The notes beneath the pieces are model-generated. The model had not been told where the DNA came from. It searched no databases and saw only the letters and a program-made list of their open reading frames with translations. A program made the position numbers and the translations under genes. A stretch of DNA of 64,000 bases, taken from Cristatella mucedo (lineage: Eukaryota > Bryozoa > Phylactolaemata > Cristatellidae). This document shows, one piece after another, positions 11,255-22,104 of the stretch (position 1 is its first letter; each line of letters begins with the position of its first letter). Location of the stretch: assembly GCA_009760855.2 (NCBI GenBank), contig WPIO01000154.1, positions 620,001 to 684,000 of the forward strand, given 5' to 3'.

Positions 11255-13430
11255 AGGTCAGGGAGTTCATCCCTAGGGTGGCAGCATTCCCTCAATTCTG
11301 TCTCTCAATTCTGTAAAAGAGATTAACAACTACATTCAAGGAGGCCACTGGTAGTCTTATCCAGTCTTATCACAGATGCACAATCCAAAAAGTCTGATGT
11401 CGACAATAAACCTTCTCCTCAACCGTTCCCAGTTTAGCTCCTTACCTGATGATCCTTGTGAGGATCAAGCCGATCGCTTCTCTTGATTCTTTATGCAGAA
11501 GATAGACAAGATCAGGGAGTCCATCCTTGCGTTAACAGGATCCCCAGTAGAATGCTGTTCCTCGGTTCCTGGCTGAACCTCAATGTCTGCATTTAAGCAG
11601 GTCACTAGTGATCTAGTCCTAAAGTTCGTATGTCAATCAAAGAAAACAACAAGTCCTCTGGACCCTATTCCCACTGTCCTGCTCCTACTTTGCATTGATC
11701 TGCTGCTGCCATGCACAACTAACATCATTAAAGACTGTCATTAGCCTCAGGTCATGTCCCAGCACCTTTCAAAAAAGCTGTAGTCAGGCCACTTCTCAAG
11801 AAAGCGACACTAGACCAAGAGAACTTGAGCAACTACCGCCTAGTCTCCCTTCTACCATTCTTATCAAAGGCACTGGAACGGGTCGTGGCAAACCAGCTGA
11901 ACTCATATATCGAAACCTCACACCTTGCTAGTAAGTTCCAGTCCAGCTTTAGAGCTAATCACTCCACAGAGTCAGCATTGCTTAGGGTATACAACGACTT
12001 ACTTAGGAATGCAGACATTGGTAGAGTGTCTCTGCTTGTTTTGCTCGATCTTTCGGCAGCTTTTGATACCATCGATCACAAAGTTCTTCTAGAGCGCCTC
12101 TCATCTCGCCTGGGTATCACTGGCACTGCTCTGCAATGGTTCAGGTCCTATCTCAGTGGGAGACTCCAGAGTATTGACGTGAATGGACAAAGGTCATCTG
12201 AAGTACCTCTGAAATATGGAGTACCTCAGGGCTCCGTGCTAGGTCCGGCTCTTTCCACGGTTTATACTCTCCCTCTCGCTGATGTGGTTGCCAAGCACAA
12301 TCTAGGCTTTCACTTCTATGCGGATGACACTCGGTTGTACTTTTGCTTTGATCCCTCCCAGCCTTCGAGCACCTCAAATTCTCTCGACTCACTTGCTGCA
12401 TGCATTGATGACATCCGCACATGGATGGCAGCAAATTTTCTAAAACTATACGATGATAAAACTAACTTACTAGTTATGGGCAAACCCAGTGTGATTCAGA
12501 GATTGGAAAGGCTGACTCTCAAAATTGGCTCTGCCGGCATAGCTCCAGTTAAACCAGCTCGAAATCTAGGTGTCATATTCCAAAGCGACCTCTCGTTAGA
12601 CGACCATATCAGCTCCACAGTCAAATCTGCCTATTTTCAGCTTCATAACATTGCTAACATTCGGGCTTGTTTAGATAAGGATACCACGTCCAAGTTGGTC
12701 CATGCATTCGTGACATCCGGTATCGACTTCTGCAACTCACTGCTTACTGGCCTACCAGCATGTGCGATCGGGCGATTGCAGCTGGTGCAAAACTCTGCAG
12801 CTAGGCTTGTCTGTCGTGAGCGTACACAGTTGCCACATTACTCCACTTCTCACCGAACTTCACTGGCTACCAGTCAAGCAACGGATTGCCTTCAAGGTTT
12901 TGTCGCTGACTTTTAGGTCCCTTCATTCTTTGGCTCCAACCTGTCTCTCAGATATACTACCCCGTCAGGCCAAGCATCGTACCACCCGCTTTTCGGAATC
13001 CAACAGTCTACAAATACCTTGTACAAACCAAAATCTTTTGGAGACCGTGCATTTAGTTCGTATGCTCCCAAAGCCTGGAACTCCCTCCCGACCTGCGTCA
13101 GAACATCCCCTGACCTGACCACATTTAAAGGAGCTTGAAAACACACCTATTGAGGACAGAATTTAGTGGGTCCCTGTGATTTGTCCTTGATGTGCTTATG
13201 CGAGCTGACACTGTGCATGCTGCCACTAACCACATCTGCATGCTGACCCTGTGCATGTCACCCCTAACCATATTATTCATTTTGTTGGTTTTTCAAGCAT
13301 GATTTTACTTACCATTCAATAGCATTTCCCTTTGCAGCAAATGTAAAGCGCCTAGAAAGAGATTAAGTTCTCTGAGGGCGCTTTATCAAGTGCATTAATA
13401 TTATTATTATAATAATATTGTAATCCAAAA
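11255..13430 (+). mobile_element. LINE, the longest and best preserved copy here
   Basis: This copy runs from the linker upstream of the reverse transcriptase (broken frames, 11255-11730), through an intact RT domain, to the ORF end, UTR, stem-loop (about 13345-13390) and ATT tail. No endonuclease domain or ORF1 is present, so it is 5'-truncated. It carries the one-base insertion in the context GCGTACACAGTTGCC that it shares with copies at 23906-24718 and 51755-52192. Confidence 0.9.
11732..12916 (+). pseudogene. LINE reverse transcriptase domain (ORF2 fragment)
   Basis: A 394-codon open frame encodes the fingers, palm and following region of a non-LTR reverse transcriptase, the enzyme that copies element RNA into a nicked target. 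Visible motifs are SNYRLVSLLPFLSKALERVV (fingers), [11 protein letters not shown] (catalytic motif A), [11 protein letters not shown] (motif B) and YADD (motif C), followed by WMAANFLKLYDDKTNLLVMG, typical of L2/CR1-group elements. There is no true start codon because the frame enters from the truncated upstream part. Near 12822 a single extra base throws the reading off the ORF end, and the true C-terminus continues in another frame (to about 13165). It cannot be a complete functional ORF2. Confidence 0.9.
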
Positions 13431-13682
13431 ATCAACCCCAGACGAAAAAGACTACTAGTCCTCTGGACCCTAATCCGGTTGTCCTACTTCTATGATGCAT
13501 AGATCTAACGCTGCCATGCATACTCACCGTTATAGATATGGCCTTCAAGTCTTTTCCCCGCATCTTTCGAAAAGGCTATTGTTCGGCCACTAAGTAAGAA
13601 AGCACCACTATACCATGAGAATTTAAGCAACTTTCACCCAGTCTCCCTCCGACTGTTCCCATCAAAGACATCAGAACAAGTT

Positions 13683-13789
13683 ATAATAATAATAATAATA
13701 ATTCACTTGATAAAGCGCCCTCAGAGAACTTAATCTCTCTCTAGGCGCTTTACATTTGCTGTAAAGTGAAATGCAATTGAAAGTTGTGG
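13683..13789 (-). mobile_element. Minimal LINE tail insertion nested in older LINE
   Basis: Only about 105 bp of LINE 3' end in antisense orientation, with an (AAT)n tail, stem-loop and a few UTR bases. The host LINE resumes directly after it. AAGTT on both sides is a plausible target-site duplication, since removing one copy restores the host sequence. Confidence 0.8.
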
Positions 13790-14390
13790 CAGATCAGCTG
13801 AACTCATATGTTGAAACTTTAGCCCTAGCAAGAAAGTTTTAGTCTAGTTTTATATTTTTCACACTACAGAATCAGCATTACTTCGGGTGTATAACGACCT
13901 ACATAGGAACTTGGACTTAGGTAGAGTCTCTCTGCTTGTTTTGCTCAATCTTTCGGCAGCTTGCGATACTATCGATTGTTAAGACCTTCTTTAGCGCCTC
14001 TCATCTCACCTGAGCATCACTGGCACTGCTCCGCAATGGTTCCGGTACCATCTCAGTGGTTGACCCCAGAGTAGTGATGTGAATGGACAGAGATCGTCCG
14101 AGGAACCGATGAATTATGGGGAATCTCAAGGCTCTGTGCTTGTTCTGCTTCTTTTCTCAGTTTATTCTCTTTATTTTGCTGACATTATTGCCAATCGCAA
14201 TCCAGGGGTTCAGTTCCAAACAGGCTACCCTCAATTTTACCCTTGCTTTGATCCCTCCAAGCCATCTAGCACGTCAAATTTTCCCAACTCACTTGCTTCA
14301 CGTATTACTGACATTCCCACTAGAATTGCAGCATACCTTGGACGACGATAATATCAACTTACTAGCAAAGGATGCAAACCAAAGTCTTAC

Positions 14391-14493
14391 ACCATTCAAT
14401 TGCATTTCACTTTGCAGCAAATGTAAAGCGCCTAGAGAGAGATTAAGTTCTCTGAGGGCGCTTTATCAAGTGAATTATTATTATTATTATTGT
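14391..14493 (+). mobile_element. Minimal LINE tail insertion nested in older LINE
   Basis: About 100 bp of LINE 3' end in sense orientation, beginning near CATTCAATTGCATTTCAC and ending in (ATT)n. It interrupts the older host LINE in the LVMGKPSV region, which then restarts at CAGAAATAGGAAAG. Confidence 0.7.
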
Positions 14494-15667
14494 TCAGAAA
14501 TAGGAAAGTTGAGTCCTCAAAATGGGCTCTGCCGGCATATTTCTTGTTGCATCTGCACGAAATCTGTGTGTTTGTTCCAAAGTGACCTTTCATTAGAAGA
14601 CCACAAATGTGTGCTACGCTGTTTATACTATTCTCTAAAACTTAATGACGATAAAACAAACTTACTAGTTATGGGTAAACCCAGTGTGATTTAGAAATTG
14701 GAAAGGCTGACGCTCAAAATTGGCTATGCCAGCATATCTCCTGTTGAATCAGCTCGAAATCTAGGTGTCATGTTCCAAAGTGACCTTTCATTAGACGACC
14801 ACGTCAGCTCCACAGTCAAGTCTGCCTACGTTCAGCCACATCCAAAATTGCTAAAATTTGTCCGTTATTTATCAGGCATCCAAATCGATTGATGCATTTG
14901 TGACATCCTGTCTCGACTTACGTAACTCACTGCTTGCTGGTCTACCGGTGTGTGCAATCAGACCCTTGCAGTTGGTGCAAAACTCTGCAGCTAGGCTTGT
15001 CTGTCGCGAACGTCATAGTTGCCACATCGCACAACTTGTCGCAGACCTACACAGGTCCCGAATCAATTTAAATATATCTACTTTTAGATTCCTCACTCAC
15101 TATTAGATTCCCTTCCTCTCCTGCACCGGTCTGCCTATTAGAAATACTCCCGACTCAGGCTGGGCATTGTACCACCCACTATTCTGACTTAAGTCGTTTA
15201 GAATACGTCAAAAGAATCTCAAATCCTTTGGAAACCGTGCCTGCAGTTCGTACACTCTCAAAGCGTGGTATTCGCTCCCGACCTACGTCACGACCTACCC
15301 TGGCTTGACGAAATTTGAGCAAAGGCTTAAAACGCAACTGTTTACCACAGCTTCTAGTGGGATCTTGTGATTCGTCCTTTGTGTGCTTCGGTGTGTTCTC
15401 ACTGTGCATGCTACCACTAACCACATTTATTACGTTGACATCGTTCGCGTCGCCTCTAACCATGTCACGCACGTAGATATTGTGTATGTTGCAACTTATC
15501 ATTTGACCACGCTTTCTGTACAGCATACGTATGTTAAATAAAGCGCCTAGAAGAGATTGAGTTCTCTGAAGGTGCTTTATCAAATGTATTATTATTAAGG
15601 GCCTAGGAAGTGACACGGTTATCTGAGGGTGTTATAAAAATGTATCAATATTATAATTATTCATTAT

Positions 15668-16200
15668 CTTGCTCCAGCCTACCTATTTAAGCTACTTCAA
15701 CCAGAGTAAAATCGTACCACACTCTCTGCTAACTCAAATCATTTACCTATGTCTCGAACCTACCACTAATTCTTTGCATATCTTGTCGTTAGGTCGCATG
15801 CTCCCAAAGCCTGGAACAAACTCAGGCTGACATCACGACGTGGCTCACTAGGTAAGGCTCCTCATTGCTTTTATAGTTCCGAGATCGTGGTTCGAATCCT
15901 GCGGTGTTGCCGCTGCAAGCGGTGTTGATAGCCGTCAAGACTCTTCTTACACTGTACAAAAAAAGGCAGTTAAATCAGACGGTATCTCCACACTTGGTGA
16001 AACTTAAAAGCAAACTAATGGCACACCTGTTTCTCACAGCGTGTGCTAAGTCCTTGCGGTTTACCTATTTGTGCCTATGCATGCTGGCACTGTGCATATT
16101 ATCACTAACCGTATTTTTGACAGTCTGCAGAATACCAATAACCATACGGTCACGCTAACTTTGTAGCTTACGTAAAGTGGGTAGAAAGAGAGCTTTATTA
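15668..16200 (+). mobile_element. LINE 3' part interrupted by SINE-A
   Basis: A decayed ORF2 end (GCTCCAGCCTACC, CTCCCAAAGCCTGGAAC) runs to about 15830, is split by a SINE-A, and resumes near 15994 (AAACTTAAAAGCAAACTAAT, then GCATGCTGGCACTGTGCAT). It ends in a degenerate tail near 16200. Confidence 0.7.
15832..15993 (+). mobile_element. SINE-A nested in LINE
   Basis: A box TGGCTCACTAGGTAAGG, B box GGTTCGAATCC, body CCGCTGCAAGCGGTGTTGAT, and end GTACAAAAAAAGGCAG with TTAAATCAGA. The GGCGAT...ATCGCC hairpin is deleted in this copy. Confidence 0.8.
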
Positions 16201-16660
16201 GGACGCAACGCAAACGTATTAGTGCAATTCCGAACATGCCGGCGTTTCTTGATGGAAATGCGCCACCGATGTTTCGTTCCGAGTCATTTATTGTAGCTGA
16301 TAGGACTTGCGCATCAGTTAGTCAATGGTTTGTATTGGCTGAGTACGTGAAATCCAGTCGTTAATCTTTGTTATTGCGACAGAGCACGCTCGCGCTAGTC
16401 GATCGAGTAGGACTGCAACAGCTTTTAGACGAGCCAGCCTTTTGGGACACGTTCAGCTGCATACGTTCCGTCGAGTAGAGGAAGAGCCACACGCACTTCT
16501 CAGCGTCTTTGTGAAGAGCACCCAGGGCAAAGCCAGCTGTAGCTGAATTAATCAAGGGCGAGCGCTGAAGAAGAAGGCGTCCTTTTTTGGCTGTTAGTAT
16601 TCGGAAAGATATTTCCCTAATGCATCAAGAACACATCGGAGACTGGCGCTAAATCTGCAC
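16201..16660. other. No recognisable gene
   Basis: No gene or repeat recognised. It leads into the GC-rich island that follows. Confidence 0.45.
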
Positions 16661-17660
16661 CCGCCATTTTGACGGGTGAGCATATTATTGAGTCTTGTGT
16701 TTGCAGCGCAGACATCGTGCGGAGGCAGCAATCGCGGGCATTTGGAAAGCACCGGTTGGTGAGTGCACGCGAAGAACTAGCATACGCACCGTCTCAGCGC
16801 GTGCAGGCCGAGCTGGCGGCGTTTAACGACATGCATCCGAGCGGCGGCGGCGGTGGCCGGGGGCACGTCAGACGCCGTCGAGTCGCAGACGACTTTGCGG
16901 CCGAGCGGCGGGCTGCGCTAGCTTCCGCCGTCTTCCCTGTTCCGCTCGTACCGCGGCGCGTCTGCGTGCGGCGGTGCTTTCGCCGGGCGTCACAGGCCTC
17001 GCGTTACGCCCAGATACTTGGTCGCCCAGCCCACCTCGCCAGGCCGGTCGTGCCGAGCCTTGGGGAACGTGGCCGTTGGCGCTGCGCGGCTGATGTAGTC
17101 GAGTGCTCCCGTCTGCTCGGGTGGAATCGCGCCAGTGCCCACGTAGCCGCCGTCGAGGTTCCGCTTGCTGTGCTGCCGCACGCCGTCGGGACCTGGGTCG
17201 AGAGCGGGACACGCGAGGCTCGCCGTAGCGCAGCGGCAGCAGCCGGCCGATCGTCATCCGCCGAAGAGACGCCGGCGCCACTGCAGTCGCGAGCGCCAGC
17301 GCGCGGCTCGCCATACCCGAGAACAGGCACGGCTGCACTTGCGAAGAGTTCACGTAACGTACGCCGCTGACGGAGACGCCCTGCGAGCGACCGCTAAATA
17401 CGCTCCCGCCGCTGACGCTGCTGCCGCTTGCCGTTCGTGGCATGTCGACGATACGGCAGCTGCTCCGGCGGCGCGGTTGGCAAGCGCTCAGTCAAACGCA
17501 TCAAACACTCAGAGCAGGGTCGAATCTTATATTTAGCCGCGCGTTTGACTTTCATTGTGCCGTCCTTAATGGCGCGTCGGGCGTGCGGAAAGTGCTACTC
17601 TTACCGCCACAAGCTCGCCGCGCTTCGGTAGCGCTGCACAACGACTTCGCAATCAAAGGC
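16661..17660. promoter_or_regulatory. GC- and CpG-rich island
   Basis: About 1 kb is much richer in G+C and CpG than the rest of the window. All reading frames are relatively stop-poor because of composition, giving 233- and 191-codon frames on opposite strands with low-complexity Arg/Ala content. It could be a promoter or first-exon region of a host gene. The best coding candidate inside it is the - strand frame at 16990-17195. Confidence 0.4.
16990..17195 (-). CDS. Candidate terminal exon, product unknown
   Basis: On the - strand a frame ending in TGA at 16992-16990 shows strong coding-like third-position C/G choice and an ordinary, non-repetitive protein composition (for example NLDGGYVGTGAIPP, then ALDYISRAAPTATFPKARH, ending KYLGVTRGL). 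A pyrimidine-rich stretch and CCCAG near 17196 could be a splice acceptor. In another frame just upstream, an ATG at 17314 begins an Arg- and Ala-rich, acid-poor stretch that resembles a mitochondrial targeting peptide. A frameshift or intron would be needed to join the two. I do not recognise the protein. Confidence 0.3.
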
Positions 17661-18916
17661 TGAATGGTCCCCTTAGAGCAACCAAACAGGCATCACCATG
17701 TAAACAGCGAGTCCCATTTGGTCTAGCTTTACTTAGGTGTGCCTGCCGAAGAACCACCTCCTTGACAGGCCGACGCTTAAAAATGCGATCGATGATTGGA
17801 GGGTAGTTGGTGCTTGTACTTCCACGGTGAGCCCGGAGCCTTCATTCCGCAGTGTCATAGTTCACGCTGAGAAAAAAATTCCTAAAATAAAAATCTCTGG
17901 AAAATGTATAATACTTCTATGAGCATAAATTAAGGCATTACGAAACCGTAGCCGAAACAGCTGCAGAAGCCACTAGAGCCGTCGGCCCGCCCCTGTGGGT
18001 CTCCGCCCAGATAATTGGTTGCTAGGGAAGCAAGTGGTGGACCAACTAAAGTTTTGACGAATAAAGCTATGTACAGCTAAATGATCTATTTATTAAATTT
18101 TGACTCAGTTTAGTTGTTTCTATTGCATATTCAGGCATGGAAATAATTTTGACCTCTGACCGCAGTCGGCTCGTGGCGGACCCAGCTCCCGCCCTTTTCA
18201 AACACTTCCGCTTGTTCTTGCGAAGTTAAGATCTTATTGTGAATAGCGGCAGGCCGTTGTCGAGCCCATAAAGTTAAGCACTGCTCTCTTTGCTGAGACT
18301 TGAGGGCTCCTGTTGATGCAAATCTTGGCAACGAATACATTTTATTCGTCGGTCGAGAAGTTGTGGTACGTAGCAAATCAGTCGCGTAAGCCGTCGTAGC
18401 TCGTCGAGTCCGTGGGTCGAGTTAATGAGCTATCGCGCAGTAGCTGCGTATCGCAGCTAACCCGTGCGGAGTTATGGATCGCTCGGATTTGATGCTATTG
18501 CTGCGTCCACGCGTACGCTCGCACTTCCAGAATAGCGCCTCACACGCTTTGATCGGCCATTTACTTAGCCGAAGCGTTTTGTACGCTGCGAAAGCTTATT
18601 CAATTTCGTGCTTGGCGGCTCGCCATAACCTCCGGATACTGATTCTTTGTCGTGAAGAGGCTCTGCTCTACGTGGGTTGTGCACCTTTACCGAGTGCAAA
18701 GTGTTTCTGCTACAAGATCCGCATGAAGTAGCTTTTAATTGCCGACTCTAATGTTCCTTGCGTCTACGCAGTCGGACTGGCTTGGTCGCCTCGCGTTTTC
18801 AGCTCCGGGATCGGGAGGGGTGCAGCGCTGTCGCCTGGCACCGTGCAGCTGCCTTGCCGGCGTGCGAGCTACCGAGTCGTCTTGGGCTAACCGTAATGGT
18901 TTACTTAAATTTTAGT
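17661..18916. other. No recognisable gene
   Basis: No supported gene, RNA or known repeat. Short open frames (for example 18474-18731) have no recognisable features. Confidence 0.45.
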
Positions 18917-19092
18917 GAGCCGTGATGGCACACTAGGTAAGGTTTTTGCTTGCACGACCTCGATCCCGTGGTCGTGGGTTCGATTCCAGCGGTGGGCGAT
19001 CCTTTATCGCCATTGCAAGCGGTAGTGATAGCCGTAAAGGCTCTTCTGTCGCTATACAAAAGGAGGCTGTTTAATCAGCTAGGATTTATTTA
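18917..19092 (+). mobile_element. SINE-A
   Basis: A well preserved copy: A box TGGCACACTAGGTAAGG, B box GGGTTCGATTCC, hairpin GGCGATCCTTTATCGCC, body TGATAGCCGTAAAGGCTCTT, CGCTATACAAAAGGAGGCTG, and GCTGTTTAATCAGC followed by a T/A-rich end. Confidence 0.9.
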
Positions 19093-19197
19093 TTTAATTA
19101 AATGCTTGGCACCAGGTAAAGCGCTTCGACCGTAGGAGTCGGGTGCTAAGGGATTTTGACCTCGCACACACGTGACCATTCGTTCGTTTTCATTCAC

Positions 19198-20440
19198 TCA
19201 ATGGGAGACTCCAGCGTATTGATATGAATGGACAAAAATCATCCAATGAACCACTGAAGTATGGGTACCTCAGGGCTCTGTGCTTGGTCCCGTTCTTTTC
19301 ACGGTTTGTGCTCACCCATCTTGCCGCTGTGACTGCCAGGCATAATCTAGGCTTTCACTTCTATGCAGATGACAGAGTTGTACCTTTGATTTGATCCCTG
19401 CCAGCCCTCCATCACGTCGAACTCTTTCAACTCCCTTGCTGCATGTATTGATGACATCGGCACCTACGATAATAACAAGCTGTTTTAAATTGAATGAAGA
19501 TACAAACCAACCTATTATTATGGCCAAACCAAGTGTGATTCAGAAATTGGAAAGGCTAACGCTCATAATCGGCTCTGCCAGAATATATCCTGTTGAATCT
19601 GCATGAAATCTAGGTGCCCTATTCCAAAATGATCTTTCATTAGACGACCACACCAGCTCCACAGTCAATTCTGACTACTTTCAGCTACTCGACATTGCTA
19701 AAATTCAGGTTATTGTGACATGGACATCTAAACTGGACCATGTACTTTTGACATCCCATCTCGACTTCAGTAAATCACTGCTTGCTGGTCTACCGGCCTG
19801 CTCAATCAGACGCTTACAGCTGGTGCAAAACTCTGCAGCCAGGCTTGTCAGTCGTGAGTGGTGCAGTTGTCTTAGCACATCACTTCCCACCGATCTGCAC
19901 TGACTCCCAGTCAAGCAATGCATCAAATTTAAGTTTCTGTCACTCCTTCGTAGGTCCCTGTATTCTTTGGCTCCAGCCTACCTATGAGATCCACTCCCCA
20001 CTAGGCCAAGCATCGTACCGCCTGGTTTTCGGAATCTGATCGTTTACATATATTTTGTATGAACCTCAAATCCTTTGGAGACCGTGCCTTTAGTTCGATG
20101 CTCACAAAGCTTGGAACTTACTCCCTACTTGTGTCACATCTCCTGACTTACCACATATAAAGAGAAACGAAGAATGCATCTATTTATCACAGCACTTAGT
20201 GGGTCCTTGGGATTCGTCCTTTATATGCTTACGTGTGCTGACATTGCACGCTGCCCCTTACCATATTCCCATTTGACCCTGTGCTTAACACCTCTAACGC
20301 ATGTTATAGTTGTTGTCAATGAGCTTGTAGCCACTAGCCATTCGATCGGGCTTGCTTACAGCAAGTGTGAAGTGCTTGGAAAGAGACTAAGCTCCTTGGG
20401 TGGTAAAACAAATGTTTTATTATCATTATTATTCACCCAA
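19198..20440 (+). mobile_element. LINE, 5'-truncated, decayed
   Basis: Homology begins in the RT domain (GGGAGACTCCAGCGTATTGA) and passes motif B (TACCTCAGGGCTCTGTGC) and a decayed YADD region (TTCTATGCAGATGACAG). It ends with the ORF end, UTR and degraded stem-loop before a TTATTATTATT-type tail near 20420-20440. Many indels break the frame. Confidence 0.8.
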
Positions 20441-21099
20441 AGTGTGCATAATTTGTTATCATATACTCAACATTAATATGAGTATGTATCCTGCTGGCAG
20501 TCAGCCCAATTCCACTGCCTCGGCACTCCCAGAGCTCAAAAAATATGCATGGCTGCCAAACCACGAGGAACCATATAAAGTGGGATCTGCTAATTGCTGT
20601 TTCACAATCGCTTCAGGGGCTTTCTGGATCCGAGTAATGAGCTTTCTCTTTCCTCTTCTTTATGTAATAAGCCTCTTCAGCAATGGTCTGCTTACTGTTT
20701 TCTCCTGAATTGCTGATAGTCCTCGCCATGCATGTCATAGTTATCGCGGATGTCTTGTCTGCCTGTCATATCAAGTTTGGTGATTCCACAAGTCGATGTG
20801 GATAGCAGCTCATTGTCATTTAATTACCACTGCATTGCCAGGTTGTCTCTCCTGAATTGAAGCATATTCAAGGGCTTGATTCTTTAGTATTCGAAGAGAG
20901 TACAAATGTCCTACTATTCAGAGCTACACGTTGAACCATATGCACAAAACAAACGAATGAACAATCGTGATTCTCAGGTAGTGCTGCCTAGTGACAAATG
21001 AGTACTCATCCTCCTAAACTCTTTGGCTTATGCACCTTTACATAATCAATCAGTTTCGAAGACATCGTGTCCTCTGGCTCTGCTACAGTGTCATGACAA
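20441..21099. other. No recognisable gene
   Basis: No gene or repeat recognised in this stretch. Confidence 0.45.
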
Positions 21100-21400
21100 C
21101 AATAACAATAATCAAACTTACACTACACCCTAAGAGAACTAAATCTGTTTCTTAAGCACCTTAGGTGAGCTGGAAAGGAAGCAGGTCAGTTGATTATAGA
21201 TCGAATGCACAATTTCAGCACTAGTAAGCTCACAAATGAGAATGCATATGGACGGAGCAAATACTGTGAGGAACAGGTGGTGTTTTAGCTTCTTTTTAAA
21301 AGTGAAGTCTATAAATGTCATGATGTCATTCAGTAATGGATTTCACGCTTTTGGAACACTGAAGGCATTATCTCCAAAGTATTTGTGATTTGTTAGAGAC
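21100..21400 (-). mobile_element. Diverged LINE 3' end, antisense
   Basis: The - strand encodes a TFKKKLKHHLFLTVF stretch, the equivalent of the LKTHLFRTAF end of the main LINE family, followed by an ACAATAATAAT-type tail at about 21105 and a decayed stem-loop. It is much more diverged than the other copies. Confidence 0.6.
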
Positions 21401-21641
21401 ACAGCTAGCTACACTTGAGTCCGAGGAGCCCTGGGTACCACTCTGAGCCCAACTGCAGTAAGTTTACTGCAAACATCAATCTTGATAAGAACTACTGTTT
21501 GTATGGAATGTACATGGTCACCCTGTTTTTGTGTGTGGAGCTCATGCATATGAATTTGGTCCTTCATTTGATAGCCACTGTTGCTGTTGTCAACCTATTA
21601 TTGCTTGGGCCCCAAAGCTTCTGTTTGCTCTGCAATACCAG

Positions 21642-21836
21642 CCGTGAAGAAGTGCGTGCAAGATGACTGCTGTGAAATAATCGAGCCATACGTGCACGTG
21701 CAGCAGAGCCGCGTGCGCCTGCGTGCGGCAGAGGCACATGCATCTGCATGGCAGAACCACAGCTGTGTGCCCTTGAAGCTGGACACTCAGGCTGAACATC
21801 ACTGGTTTGCGGTCGGCTGGCGCAGCAGTGATCCTG
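21642..21836 (+). CDS. Candidate internal coding exon of an unidentified gene
   Basis: A 195-bp open stretch is bounded by an acceptor (TTTGCTCTGCAATACCAG) and a donor (CCTG followed by GTCAGT). It is symmetric in phase (1/1) and has coding-like codon use. The reading contains KKCVQDDCCEIIEPYVHV and later HWFAVGWRSSDPG, a cysteine-containing, non-repetitive sequence. I do not recognise the family. No neighbouring exon of the same gene was identified, and it lies about 3 kb upstream of POLD1 on the same strand. It may be an exon of another gene or an old retained fragment. Confidence 0.4.
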
Positions 21837-22104
21837 GTCAGTCTAGTATTTTGATGGTGCGTGTGCTCATTGAGACTTTTGATCACCCCAGTGTTTTGAT
21901 GAATATGCACTCTTTGAGACACTTGGCATGACACAATAATTCACGTGCTGCTCAATACTGCTAAGATGACCCCTGATTAAATTGAGAGCTCTATGGCATT
22001 GGCTTTGCCAGGATTATTTTATGGAAGACGCCTTGATCTTGACGTTGCAAGGGTCTTTTCTTACTTACGTCATGGCATCCCCTGACGTATCAGTTGAAAA
22101 GATG
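21837..22104. other. No recognisable gene
   Basis: Nothing recognisable before the next LINE fragment begins. Confidence 0.4.

Larger units (their letters stand above)
13433..15655 (+). mobile_element. LINE, old copy carrying nested insertions
   Basis: A highly decayed + strand copy from the pre-RT linker to a degenerate tail near 15575-15655. RT pieces are recognisable (AACGACCTACATAGG, CTTTCGGCAGCTTG, a GTACC/GGAATCTCAAGGCTCTGT motif [10 protein letters not shown]). Two short LINE tails are inserted in it at 13683-13789 (-) and about 14391-14492 (+). Confidence 0.8.

Noticed and set aside
16669-17443. 233-codon + and 191-codon - frames in the GC-rich island
   Set aside because: Low-complexity Arg/Ala composition on both strands is expected from GC content; only the 16990-17195 frame looks coding-like.
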